Positions 1-10,044 of a stretch of DNA of 64,000 bases are shown here, piece after piece. Location of the stretch: contig JAAPAO010000036.1 of NCBI GenBank assembly GCA_013115145.1, positions 1-64,000 on the forward strand, written 5' to 3'. The notes under the pieces are model-generated. The model saw only the letters and a list, made by a program, of their open reading frames with translations, had not been told where the DNA came from and did no database searches. The stretch comes from Perkinsus chesapeaki (taxonomy: Eukaryota; Perkinsozoa; Perkinsida; Perkinsidae). A program made the position numbers and the translations under genes. How positions within the stretch are numbered: position 1 is the first letter of the stretch; every line of letters begins with the position of its first letter.

Positions 1-223
1 AATGGGAATTTCTGCCGAGATAAGAGCTTACCGCAGCGAGAGCTGCCGCTGCTACTAGAGCCTGGCTTAGCGACGAGGCCTCCTTTTGGGACAGACCGCC
101 GATGAGCCGAAGAACTGGAACGAATAGGATACCACCACCGATACCGGACGGCATGCATACTAATGATATAATAAAAAGTAGGGGGGCTACTGCGCCCATG
201 TGCTCAATAGGTGGTGCAGTCAT
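1..223 (-). CDS. TauE/SafE-family membrane transporter, first exon (cut by left edge)
   Basis: This is the 5' end of a sulfite-exporter (TauE/SafE) type polytopic membrane protein. The coding exon runs from an ATG at 223 to 32, followed by a GT donor (GTAAGC) whose intron leaves the window. The protein opens with a hydrophobic helix and the glycine motif GIGGGILFVPVL, then a SQALVAAAALA stretch. Both align with the first exons of the two complete paralogues downstream (starts at 3317 and 5204). In this family the GxGGG motif sits in the first half-repeat and recurs in the second half, which is outside the window here. An extra donor-like GTAAG near 240 suggests a 5' UTR intron. The family moves sulfur-containing or small organic anions; the substrate cannot be read from sequence. 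Confidence 0.8.
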   Translation of the reverse strand, partial: MTAPPIEHMGAVAPLLFIISLVCMPSGIGGGILFVPVLRLIGGLSQKEASSLSQALVAAAALAAVSSYLGRNSH

Positions 224-389
224 GGGAATGAAAATATTAAAACTTACGGATACCTGGTTTCCTTAGAACCAAAAAGGTCAATATCTCCGACTGAACATAG
301 TTGACAGCAGTTTCCCTATTAGTGGGTCTCTAATACAGGACCTCTATTGCATTTTCTAGAATATTGGTATGAGGATCTGATTCTCAGGA

Positions 390-988
390 TCATTCCCAAG
401 AGCCAAGCGGGACACCAAAGGTAGGGCTCAGCCCTGCCCTGAGGACTTGTACGATCAGTATACAGTTTGAGAGTCTCACAGAGAAAAAGATGCCCGAAGC
501 TCGCGCCCAGCAGCTTGACTTCGTCTTTTTTATGATATTGTGAATGGTCATACTTTTCCTCGGGTAGGCCGCAGTGCGGCCGCCGCACTTGTTGCAGAGC
601 AACTTGACAGGGGACTTGCAGAGGAACTTGACTAGTATTTACCGAGACGCAGTAGTACTGTAAGGCGTCAACAAAGTACCGCTTGCCTTCTCTCCAGGAC
701 TCGAATGATGCCGGGTCGTCTTCGAAACGTTTCAGCCGGCGCGTACACGCAGGGCAGAGGACCTTTGGGAGAGAAAGGTTTGCCACTTCCCGAGAAAAAT
801 TGACCTTGCAGTACTTTTACACATCTTTTACACATTATTTCACCAGGAGGAGAGACCGGTTTGCCGGTCTGAGTTATCCTCGTGAAGCAAAGGCGACACA
901 CACGAAAGAGATCCTCGAGGTGGCGGGGATCAGCAGCTCCAGCTATTTCCGGGGGTATTTCAAGGTACTCAAAGTACCTCAACTTCAT
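390..988 (-). CDS. small Cys-pair (putative zinc-binding) protein, unrecognised
   Basis: Three exons read as one protein of about 170 residues: 988-844, 785-643 and about 614-390. The ATG is at 988. The phases close: the first intron (843-786, 58 nt) splits a Val codon and the second lies between codons. Each exon contributes one Cys pair: VCRLC, VLCPAC and LLCNKCGG. Together with YYC this could form a zinc ribbon or treble-clef fold, but I do not recognise the family. The second intron is only 28 nt with the nearest acceptor (37 nt with the next in-frame AG at about 606), unusually short even here. The C-terminus is hydrophobic and ends GVPLGSWE. It sits between two TauE-type genes on the same strand; no functional link is evident. 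Confidence 0.5.
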
Positions 989-1845
989 TACTAATGACGC
1001 TTTACTCTAATGAATTATTAGAGTTCATGGAGTTCATTAAACAATGGACTAGTTATAGTACATTATGTATCTGGTGTGTATGATCTTGGATGTGTTCCCA
1101 CGTGACATCGTGAAGTCTTTTCTCTTGACAATTTTTTCACCTGTCAAGATAGTCAAATCCGACGACGAGGTGCTTCGATGGGCTCTGTGAGGGTGTGTTG
1201 GTGTAGGGTGGAGTTTTTCGAATGTCCTCACTGGGGCTCGGACTCTTGACTCCCATTTTGCGCGCACAATCAGCGCGCAGACTAAGCTAGCCATATTTTT
1301 AGAACCTGATGCCTAGAAACGGATATAAGCATTCATTCTGAGTCAGAATTTCACGGGGATTAGTATGATACAGGTTTCGGAAACCTGGTTTCCCATTACC
1401 TGCATATAATCCCACCTCAGCCCCGACTCCGGCCACCAGTGCGGTAATATCCATTAATTACCGCCGAGGGGCCTGGTACGGCTTGACACTGGTAACGACT
1501 CTTTACTGGAAAAACCAGTCAGTTAGAGATACAACGGGCATTCCTGATGGTAGGGACGAGCAATACTTCATTTTGCCTCCCAATTCACAGTGATATCGGA
1601 CTATACGAGAATGTCTACACCACTGATGCCAACAACACAAGAGTAACTGTGTATGAGAAGGTCTCAGTTGCCAAATTATGCATCAATACTCAAGTACACC
1701 GTACAAATGGGAAAACCAATGCTCAAAAGTGGCTTTCACAGCAGCGGTCACCGATAATACTACTGAAGTACTCCAACTAAAACACTGATCGATGTTGAAT
1801 CAGTTAGCCTGATAACGTCTGACTGAATACAGGCTTTTACACAGT
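989..1845. other. intergenic stretch, nothing recognised
   Basis: No reading frame here has family similarity, a plausible start and neighbouring splice sites. Short frames at 1049-1294 (minus) and 1547-1780 (plus) look like chance. It holds the upstream region of the small Cys-pair gene and the 3' flank of the second TauE-type gene. Confidence 0.5.
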
Positions 1846-3317
1846 TCAGCAAATACTTCCCAAAGTGAATGGTGACGTCCCTCCTCCTTGATGTTGCGAT
1901 GCGGACAACACTTGAACGATACCAGTGACGAATATAACCATGGCACCGGTAGTGGCCAAGACGGCAAGGGATAGGGCTAGTAGGCTAAGCCTACCCGCCC
2001 ATTTCATCAGCTTTGACAGGAGGAGATCGCCAATCAAGGCACCAAAAAAGGGCAATACGATGATCCACATGTCGGAGGCGGCGGGCAGAAAGCCTCCAAG
2101 GCCAAAAGACAATGCCAAACCTAAAGAAGAGAGATGACTGCCCGAAGCAAGAATGCAACGAGTTTCACTTGAACTTGTAACAAGCATAACAACTGAGCCT
2201 GTTGCAGAGGCTTGTGCAGGATCCAACTCCATATGAAGGAGTAGTGGCGTGATAAGGGTACCGCCACCCTGGCCAACCATAGCAGCAATGAATCCAATAC
2301 CTGATGAGTAATAGTAACAATCACTGCCACTGAAAATGCGACCCACATAGTAGAGCAGCTGACAGTTTAATAGAAATATTGAAGACTCCCGGTGACTTAT
2401 TGACAATGATGTATATGCCAGGCACAGCCAATAGAACGGCAATGACAACAACGGAAAGCGCCCAATATAGGGACTCGCAATAAGGAATCCCAATGAGACC
2501 TGATCAAGGAATACATTATCAAACCTACGCTACAGTAATGTAACGTACTTGGGGTGCCAGCAGAGCCTAGTAGTAACCGGGATACGACAACGACAAGCCA
2601 AATGATACACAGAGCCACTATGAACAAAATGCTTTGTCTGGGAATGAGTGGCGCCTGTAGAGGTCGATGCATCATCATCACAGTGTCTATTGCCACGCAC
2701 GATGTTGAAGTGGTGACATCGGTTAAGTTGCTGATTCGATCGGTCGATCGCTCAAGAGTCTCTTGGTTCCATAATCGCATGCCCTTCTTAAAGCCTATAT
2801 AAGAGGCGAGCATGGCGGTGAGGATATACAAGACGAATTGGACAATCTGTGGTATCCATGTGTAGAGGTACACACCGAGCAGGCCGCCAACAACCATTGC
2901 TGGTAGCATAATGAAAGCGTACCGCAAGAGGATTATGGGCTTTGTGCTTCGTGTGTGGAGATAACAGGATGACAGAACCTGAACCAATAACGGAAGGGTG
3001 GCTTCGCTCAGCACGCAGCATGCAGGAGCTCCGACCCCCATCCCTCCCGCCAGTTCACAGAGAAGCCTATTGCTCACGCTTTCAGTATCGAGCAATAGAT
3101 CGTTGTAGCCGCTAGGCGGGGTAGTGCTTACTTTTGCTAAGGTTGCGGACGCAACTAGCGCCTGACTTGTCGCCGCTGCTCCTTTAGGGGACAAGTGACC
3201 GATGATGTGCAACACTGGCACAAACAGAGTTCCTCCTCCCATACCGGGAGGAGCGCATAGGAATGATATGATGAAAACCAGAGGGGCCACGGCCTCTATT
3301 AGCTGTATATCTTCCAT
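1846..3317 (-). CDS. TauE/SafE-family membrane transporter, complete (paralogue 2)
   Basis: This is a multi-exon polytopic membrane protein of the TauE/SafE sulfite-exporter family. I chose the ATG at 3317 (MEDIQ) because it aligns with the starts of both paralogues; the frame is open further upstream but begins with TTG. The first half carries GMGGGTLFVPVL and SQALVASATLAK. The exon ends at a GTAAGC donor near 3132 and coding resumes near 2950 with a long helix (FIMLPAMVVGGLLGVYLYTW). A hydrophilic loop follows, then a helix with IIWLVVVVSRLLLG. A short exon encodes IPYCESLYWALS. The second half has GQGGGTLITPLLL and ends FGLGGFLPAASDMW...GSIC. The two GxGGG half-repeats are the family hallmark. 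The long central loop probably faces one side of the membrane. The substrate is unknown. Confidence 0.85.
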
Positions 3318-3735
3318 CACTTGGAATGAGAATACTTTAAAAACTTGTTCTGCAAAGCGAATAATGGCGCAGCCGCCTATCGTAGACAAACTCCACGGCG
3401 CACCGGCTTAGCCGACGACGACAGTATCAAGTATGAATCAATTCTGTCATATAGCTTTCTCGCCCCAAAAGCCAGAAACTTTACGTTCATATGAAACCTA
3501 CACCGATATCGCCTCAGCAGGCGAAGGGATTCTCCTTCAATTCCGCTAACCGCGGTTACGGTCCCTATTTCCACCTCTTGAACACAACAAGATCGGGAGA
3601 GTGGGGGTCGGCTGACAAGCCACCACTTTCAATGATACGAAACGTAATCTGCGTTACTGACAATAATACCATAAACTCCGTGACTCTACAATTGCTAGGT
3701 AGTAAGTGATTAAAAAATGACAAGTAGGAGGACTT

Positions 3736-5204
3736 TCAACAGAAGCTGCCTGTTGAGAGGGGGTTCACGCCGGCTTCGCTGTCATTGACTATTTTGATGA
3801 TTCCCGATATGAGAACTATGATGGCCCCTAGAGCAGCCAAGCAGGAGAGCAGGAAGGCCAAGATGCTCGTGCGACCTGTCCTTCTCATAATCTTAGTGAG
3901 GATGATGTCACCGACCAGGGCACCGCAGAAAGGCAACACAATGATCCAAAGGTCGGAGGCTGCAGGCAAAAAACCGCCCAAACCGAACGACAACGCCAAG
4001 CCTGAACAAGAGCTGTGATTTATCCGGTCTGGAGGAGAGACAGCTACTCACTTGAGCTTGACACTAGGATGACCAAAGAGCCGGTGCCTGAGGCCTGAGG
4101 GGGTGTTAGGCCCATGAACATTATTAATGGGGTTATTATAATACCACCGCTAATACCAACAACAGATGCCAAGAAACCGATACCTGAATGAAACGTCACC
4201 TTCAAGTTCATACTGTGCATTATGGTTCAAACTCGCGCCGTTCGGTAGCAGCACAGATTTGAGAACAGCTTACCTAGCAGTGATCCGGAGAGCGTCACTG
4301 CGGCTTTCGATGTTTCACGCGACCGATCCACAAGGGCAAATATGACTGGGACAGCCATCAACACAACGACAACCAGAGCCGAGAGGCCCCAATACAGCCC
4401 TTGGCAGAAAGGTATACCCACTATACCTGAGAGGAGATGCGAAGTGATGCACGGCAGCAGCAGGAGGAGGAGCAAGCCTACTATCGGTGGAAGCGGAGCC
4501 TAAGATGAGCCGGGAAAGGATGACAACTATCCATACACCGACTACAGCCGCCAAGCACAGGGCAGCCTTCATTCGCGTGATAGGTCGCAGTAATGGCGAA
4601 ACACGAGGGGCAGAGGGGGACTCGGACGCGTGGGTCTCTAAGGCGGCGGCATCGTCGTCGTTATTATCAGCTCCGGTAGGTTGCTCGGTTGCGCGCTTGG
4701 CAACCGCTGCCTCGCGCTTGGCTGCAGCGATTGCCTGGCTCTCGGCTCGCCAGAGCTTGCGGCCCTTCAAAAGGGAAAGGGTTGATCCAAATAGAGCCGT
4801 TACAACATACAGGATAAGCTGTATCAGAACTGGTAGCCAGGAGTAGATGTAGACCCCTATGAGGCCACCAACTATCATAGAGGGCAGCATAAGGACAACA
4901 AAAGGAAGGATTATCACTCTAGACTTGTGTCTGGAGGTAAACTGCGCGTGCAGGGAAAAAAGAATCTGCTCAAGAGAGTTGTGTCGTACAAGATGAAGAC
5001 TGAGCTTACTTTGGCACAGACTGCCGAGGCCACTAGAGTCTGGCTCATAGCGGTCGCATTCTTCGAAGGTAACTTGCCGACCAGATTGAGAAGTGGCACA
5101 AAAAGTATACCGCCACCGACACCAGGGGGCATACACAGCATAGCAATTATGAATATAACGGGGGCGACGACACCTATGTTCTCAACATGGAGCGGCGGGT
5201 CCAT
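3736..5204 (-). CDS. TauE/SafE-family membrane transporter, complete (paralogue 3)
   Basis: This is the third member of the tandem array, with the ATG at 5204 (MDPPLHVENIG). First-half signature: GVGGGILFVPLL, then SQTLVASAVCAK before a GTAAGC donor at about 5012. Coding resumes near 4920 with SRVIILPFVVLMLPSMIVGG. The hydrophilic loop is longer and more charged than in paralogue 2, with an Ala/Lys/Glu stretch and an acidic NNDDDDAAAL tract. After the helix VVGVWIVVILSRLILG comes the exon with IPFCQGLYWGLSA, then GISGGIIITPLIM, where one Gly of the second GxGGG motif is Ser. The end is SFGLGGFLPAASDLW...STGSFC. Exon layout matches paralogue 2, so the pair arose by tandem duplication. A TTAG acceptor lies 17 nt upstream of the ATG with no obvious partner donor. 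Confidence 0.85.
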
Positions 5205-5753
5205 TATAAAACAAAGGAACCCTAACAGGAAATACTGTGAGGAGGATATCGACAACTACGCTGACAAGGAATACGGTGCGAAAACTCCGTACGCGTGCAC
5301 ATCGAACATGTAAATTTGGCCAATTGAGCCGAATGGACAATAACGACTACTACTCCGAGAAGTTTCATAAGGAGACTCAACGAGTCTATATCATAAGCTA
5401 GTTAAAACCTAAGCATCAGTATTATAAGCTACTCTTCGGTATGCAGTTATTGGCTGCACCCCCAGTGGGTATTCCTTCGAGGACCGTACAAAGGTAGCTA
5501 ACGCAAATCGAGGAGAGTAAATGATAATGCTGCATGGTAACCATGACATCTGGTAATATACAATTGTGTCGGTCAGCAGCTACGCCCCATATGGCCGAGT
5601 GCTGACAGCAGTCAGACGGTTTAGCGGCCCTCCTGTCCCAGGCATGAAATTGCCCGAGGGAGATGAGCGCATTCGCTGAGGGTGATCGGCTGCTGTCGAG
5701 GGCCGCTGGCTATACCTGCGTCCGAGACTCCCGGCTCCCGCTATACGACATTC
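5205..5753. other. intergenic, 5' flank of TauE paralogue 3
   Basis: No coding frame with support was found here. It contains the upstream region of the transporter that starts at 5204 and the 3' end of the His-rich gene. Nothing else was recognised. Confidence 0.4.
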
Positions 5754-6492
5754 TTACTGTTGAACTCCTGAGAGAAGCTTTTGAGATTCTGCTGACGGTT
5801 TGATAGTTGCCGATCGATGGTGGTGCAAATGGCGATAGGTGAGGTGCCGCACGCCGACAAGACCGTCCGAGATCGGTTTGCTGGGCGACGATATAATTCC
5901 CCTCGCTGTTAATTCCTGCAAGGTGGCATCGACAAGCCTGTAGCATCGCACCACTCACTTTCAATGCACTCTCTACTGCATTTCTTTCCCTTTCTTCGAC
6001 CCTGGCATCGATGTAGCTCGGAGACGAAGTCCGGCCGCCTTCATCCGGCATGTAGTGATGATGGTGGTGGTGATGGTAATGGATAACCTTCACCCGATCC
6101 TTAGGTGGACTCTCAAGCCGGACTTCAAACTCCCAAGCCGGCAGACTCTTTGGTCGCCGTGCGCGGACCAGAGGGGGCGGAGACCCGTCCTCCACGCTCA
6201 ACGGTGTCGATGCATCAGAGCTAGGGGTGTCAGTATCCGGTCTCAAGCTGCGCGCCTTGGCCAGAGCAACGCTGGCTCGATCGAGCGCATCTTGAAGGTC
6301 GGAGTCCTCTGCGGCCAACCAACCACGAAGGTTTCGCTGCACTGAAGGCCGAGTGCTTGGTGACGTCTGCTGCTGCTGCTGCTGACCTCCTTTCTTCACC
6401 GTCCTAAAACGCCTGCTGCTAAGGACCCTACGAGACACTCTTAGATGTCTATATAGCCTAATGTACAGCTGCTTATATCCTATATGTTTCAA
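5754..6492 (-). CDS. His/Gln-rich low-complexity protein, N-terminal exon unresolved
   Basis: An open frame runs from 6492 to 5710 with no in-frame ATG near its 5' end, so an upstream exon probably supplies the start. It has a basic N-terminus, a run of six Gln from CAG repeats, an Asp/Ala/Leu-rich segment (DLQDALDRASVALAKA) that looks helical, and a run of seven His within IHYHHHHHHHYMPDEGG. A near-consensus intron (GTGAGT at 5958 to TTGCAG at 5916, 43 nt) lies in the frame. Splicing it shifts to another open frame ending at 5754; retaining it continues to 5710. I recognise no family. Homopolymer runs suggest a disordered region that may bind metal or partner proteins, but this is inference. 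Confidence 0.45.
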
Positions 6493-6878
6493 CCTTACTA
6501 GCTATATCAAGAGATATGATCATACCACACTTCCGTCAATTCACATCGGTGGACACCACCCACCAATGATGCACTCAATCTCGCGGAAACGCCTTCTACC
6601 GGGATCAACAAGGATTCCTACGAGGAATGCTTCCCAAGGTTGGAATTTTGAAAGATAAAGAGATGTTTCTCAATGAAGGAAAGAGAATACATTTCCACCG
6701 TGCCCAGCATGGAGCCTTCCTACGCTCACAGTAGGATATACCTACTACCTGCCAGTCTGGACTGCCGCGCTGTTGCCCTCAGCATTTCGACTTCCTCCAC
6801 TTCGGAGCTGATCACCGCTCCGCCGCAAAAGTTGCCTGAATCCTGCCATTACCTCGAGCCATTCCCGGGCCACCCCTA
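6493..6878. other. intergenic between two minus-strand genes
   Basis: This is the upstream region of the His-rich gene and the 3' flank of the zinc-finger gene. A plus-strand frame crossing 6673-7155 is the shadow of the zinc-finger gene. No motif was recognised. Confidence 0.35.
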
Positions 6879-7964
6879 CTACCGTTTTTGCCCTCCACTA
6901 CCCTCCGCTGCCACCTGGACATTACGAGGTTCATCGAATGGTATATGGTCAGAAGAACAAGGAGCCACAGGTCGAACGCTATCCTGCGTTCGACTGCTAG
7001 TAGGAGGGCTACTAGCTGGTGGAGGTGAGCGTCTCGGCGGTGATGGCACACTCCTCGGTGGAGCATCGCACTCTATCGATTCCGCGTCGGTGATACTAGA
7101 GCCTCCTTCAGACAGCACCTCCTCATCCGTAGCCTCTCCGACCTCCTCCGAGTAGGCACTACCGGACGCTACAGCAGCCGACGCCGAGCTCTCCTCTTCC
7201 TCACTGGATTCGCCATTAACTCTTAATTCCACTGGAGATGCTCGTGCCCATTTGCCCTTACCAAACCCTCCATCACGCTCCACATGTAGCACTGTTGGCT
7301 GTCGTACAGCAGCAGCATCAACTTGCGGCCCACCAGTATCGTTAGTAGAGCACCGTGAAGATTCGCTGAGGGACACAGCAACCGGCAGATTAGCCTCATC
7401 GTCTTCATCCATATCTACCCCGACGATCTCATGGCTTGGGTTTTTGCCCATGGACTTTCTATTCTGCATTTTAACACGCTCGAAAGCCTCCTTTTGAGCG
7501 TCCCTCTTTTGCCTCCACGCCGAGTTCGGCGCTACGCTATTCCCTATAGCCGGCGATGACCGTCGGCGACTCGTCTCCTTCAATGGAGTGCCGACTTGAG
7601 ACTTCCGGCGTTTGGCTCGCTCGGCTTGCTGTCGGCAGATAGTCTGATGCTTTGTTATCCGATCGCTCGAGAAGGACCGCTGGCATATAGCACAGGGAAT
7701 GCACCCCGGAGCAGCCGGTGGCGGCGGCGACAAGGCCGAGCCCGAACTCTTCTTAGCGCTCTTTCTCTTTCTACATGAGGAGGTATGAGCTTCGAGATTA
7801 TGTCGCTTGACCGGGGTGTCACAGAAGGGACACGGCAGCTCCACATGCTGCTGTTTGACGATGCACGACTTTAGGTGGAAACGAAGACTTTGAGGAAAAA
7901 AATTTTGCCCACAGCTGGGGCAAGGGACGGCTCTCCGATGAGGCCCTTGGACAGTACTGGTCAT
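6879..7964 (-). CDS. ZC2HC1-like C2HC zinc-finger protein
   Basis: This appears as a single coding exon of about 361 residues from an ATG at 7964 (MTSTVQG). An upstream in-frame ATG at 7997 is possible, but a CCTCAG acceptor lies between them, favouring 7964. Three C2HC-type fingers follow in order: CPSCGQNFFPQSLRFHLKSC, CPFCDTPVKRHNLEAHTSSC and CAICQRSFSSDRITKHQTIC. This CxxC-x-F-x-L-x-H-x-C spacing is typical of the ZC2HC1/FAM164 family. The rest is basic (KRRKSQ), then acidic and Ser-rich (ESSEEEESSASAA), ending Pro-rich and probably disordered. The role is probably nucleic-acid or protein binding. It is divergently oriented to actin, with about 510 bp between starts. Confidence 0.75.
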   Translation of the reverse strand: MTSTVQGPHRRAVPCPSCGQNFFPQSLRFHLKSCIVKQQHVELPCPFCDTPVKRHNLEAHTSSCRKRKSAKKSSGSALSPPPPAAPGCIPCAICQRSFSSDRITKHQTICRQQAERAKRRKSQVGTPLKETSRRRSSPAIGNSVAPNSAWRQKRDAQKEAFERVKMQNRKSMGKNPSHEIVGVDMDEDDEANLPVAVSLSESSRCSTNDTGGPQVDAAAVRQPTVLHVERDGGFGKGKWARASPVELRVNGESSEEEESSASAAVASGSAYSEEVGEATDEEVLSEGGSSITDAESIECDAPPRSVPSPPRRSPPPASSPPTSSRTQDSVRPVAPCSSDHIPFDEPRNVQVAAEGSGGQKR

Positions 7965-8476
7965 ATATAGACAAGACTGAGGAATGCCACAGTGCATGTA
8001 CGCCCTGCGCACTTACACAGTGGCGAGGAAGCGGCAAACTTGAGCTCTTGCAAACTTGCTTTTCCTCAACGGTACGGTCCGCGGACTTGGCGGTCTCGCG
8101 ATAGCTTGGAATTGGACTATGTAGAGTTTTGCTCACGCTCTCATCTATTTGACACCGATGTATTGTGGATCTCGTTGACACAGGAAGCATCATCCATCTG
8201 AGAGAATCCTTGGCAGTGCGATTTATCTTCTTGAGTTCAAGATGCATTTGAGGTTGACAACGTGTTAACCGAATCCTCCTCAATCCTAGCAGCAATTGAA
8301 ATCACAGCTAGAGCACTACCCTAAGTGGTGCAGCCTTGTGCCGCTCTTAGTCTCCCAAGTTGACCTTCAAGAATCATTGAAAGATACCGAAGCTGTTGCT
8401 TTGTGTCACTTGGAGATCCCCGGAGCATCGTTACCTTTCTCTATCGCTAGTAGTTTTTCGGTCTTATTATTTAAAT
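7965..8476. promoter_or_regulatory. divergent intergenic region between ZC2HC1-like gene and actin
   Basis: About 510 bp lie between two outward-facing starts, so both promoters and 5' UTRs must be here. On the actin side a polypyrimidine-AG (TTTCTCTATCGCTAG, ending 8450) lies 26 nt upstream of the ATG. On the other side a CCTCAG lies a few nt before the ATG at 7964. No TATA-like element can be asserted. Confidence 0.4.
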
Positions 8477-9732
8477 ATGTCTGATACCGCTGAGTCTCCT
8501 GAAGAATCCCCCGCTGTTGTGATTGATAACGGCAGCGGTCTATGCAAGGCCGGCTTCGCAGGCGATGATGCCCCTAGAGCCATATTCCCTTCGATTGTCG
8601 GCAGACCTAAAATGTAAGCTTATTACGGCAGCCTTGAATGCTGATGGATGAACCTTCTTGTGTGTCAGGCCAGGCATCATGGTTGGTATGGACCAACGTG
8701 AGTGGTATGTTGGTGACGAGGCTCAGTCTAAGAGAGGCGTCCTCACCCTCAAGTATCCGATTGAGCACGGTATTGTTACCAACTGGGATGATATGGAAAA
8801 GATATGGCATCATACCTTCTATAATGAGCTCAGAGTCCAGCCCGAGGATCATCCCGTAAGCCGACATTGGATGCTTCGCCCCCCCTTTAGCCGCATACGT
8901 CGCTTGTTAGGTGCTCTTGACTGAGGCCCCGTTGAACCCAAAGGCCAACAGAGAGAGAATGGTGCAAATCATGTTCGAGACCTTCAATGTTCCCGGTGTC
9001 CACGTCCAGATCCAGGCCGTCTTGTCCCTGTATGCATCTGGCAGGACCACCGGTATAGTGCTGGATTCTGGTGATGGTGTGACCCATACCGTTCCCATCT
9101 ATGAGGGTTACGCTATGCCGCATGCTATCAAGAGATTGGACCTTGCTGGCCGAGATCTGACCGAGTATATGATGACCATTCTAACTGGCCGTGGCTACAC
9201 CTTCACAACCTCGGCCGAGCGTGAGATCGTTCGCGACATCAAGGAGAAGCTTTGCTACGTGGCCCTCGACTACGACCAGGAGATGAAGTCCGCGTCGGAG
9301 AGCAGCGAGATCGAGAAGACATACGAGCTTCCCGATGGCAACATCATTACTTTGGGCTCGGAGCGTTTCCGTTGCCCTGAGGTCCTCTTCCAGCCCGATC
9401 TTATGGGTAAAGAAGCCTGCGGTATCCACGAGACGCTGTTCAACTCTATCATGAAATGTGACTTGGATATCCGCAAGGATCTCTACGCTAATGTGGTCCT
9501 ATCTGGCGGTAGCACTATGTTCAGTGGCATCCGAGAGCGGATGGGCAAGGAGCTTACAGCGCTCGCTCCCTCTACTATGAAGATTAAGGTTGTGGCTCCT
9601 CCTGAGAGAAAATATTCAGTATGGATTGGTGGTTCTACCTTGGCATCTTTGTCGACATTCCAACAGATGTGGATTACCCGGGAAGAGTATGATGAGGTTG
9701 GACCTACCATCGTGCACAGGAAGTGCTTTTAA
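8477..9732 (+). CDS. actin
   Basis: Three exons, 8477-8613, 8669-8855 and 8911-9732, are joined by introns of 55 and 55 nt with canonical GT-AG ends and closing phases. They give about 381 residues, close to the usual 375. Diagnostic actin segments are unmistakable: [20 protein letters not shown] near the N-terminus, the nucleotide-binding [42 protein letters not shown], and the C-terminus PTIVHRKCF. The N-terminus has a longer acidic leader ([13 protein letters not shown]) than most actins. Some positions differ from conventional actins, such as [12 protein letters not shown] and [13 protein letters not shown], but all ATP-contact motifs are present. It forms cytoskeletal filaments in the cytoplasm. 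This is the strongest call in the window. Confidence 0.98.
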
Positions 9733-10044
9733 ATAGCTACTGGCTATGAACCACTCGCTAGGCTGCTGATCCTTATTATCACTGTCCTCGTATTAATACT
9801 GTAGTGTTGTCCTCTAGTGTAGCTTCTATTTACCAAGTAATACATTTACACCTTTCTAACCTCACTTATTATTCTGTGTTGTCATTTCGGGTCTACCAGT
9901 CTCGAGCTGTCTGATCGATGCCGTAATTTGGGGAATCAATTCGGCGAGTGGCTTTGGATTGTTTTGACGTTGCTTCGACACGTTTAGGAATCAACAAAGC
10001 GAGAGAATCTTTCGAGTGTGCAAGATACCCTTAGCTTAAGTTGA
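9733..10044. other. 3' flank of actin and upstream region of the ankyrin gene
   Basis: Nothing coding was recognised. The stretch directly after the actin stop is T-rich, consistent with a 3' UTR. Confidence 0.35.

Noticed and set aside
1049-1294. Minus-strand frame of 81 codons
   Set aside because: No conserved motif, no supporting splice sites, and it lies in an otherwise empty gap.
1547-1780. Plus-strand frame of 77 codons
   Set aside because: Opposite orientation to neighbouring genes, no recognisable domain, length expected by chance.
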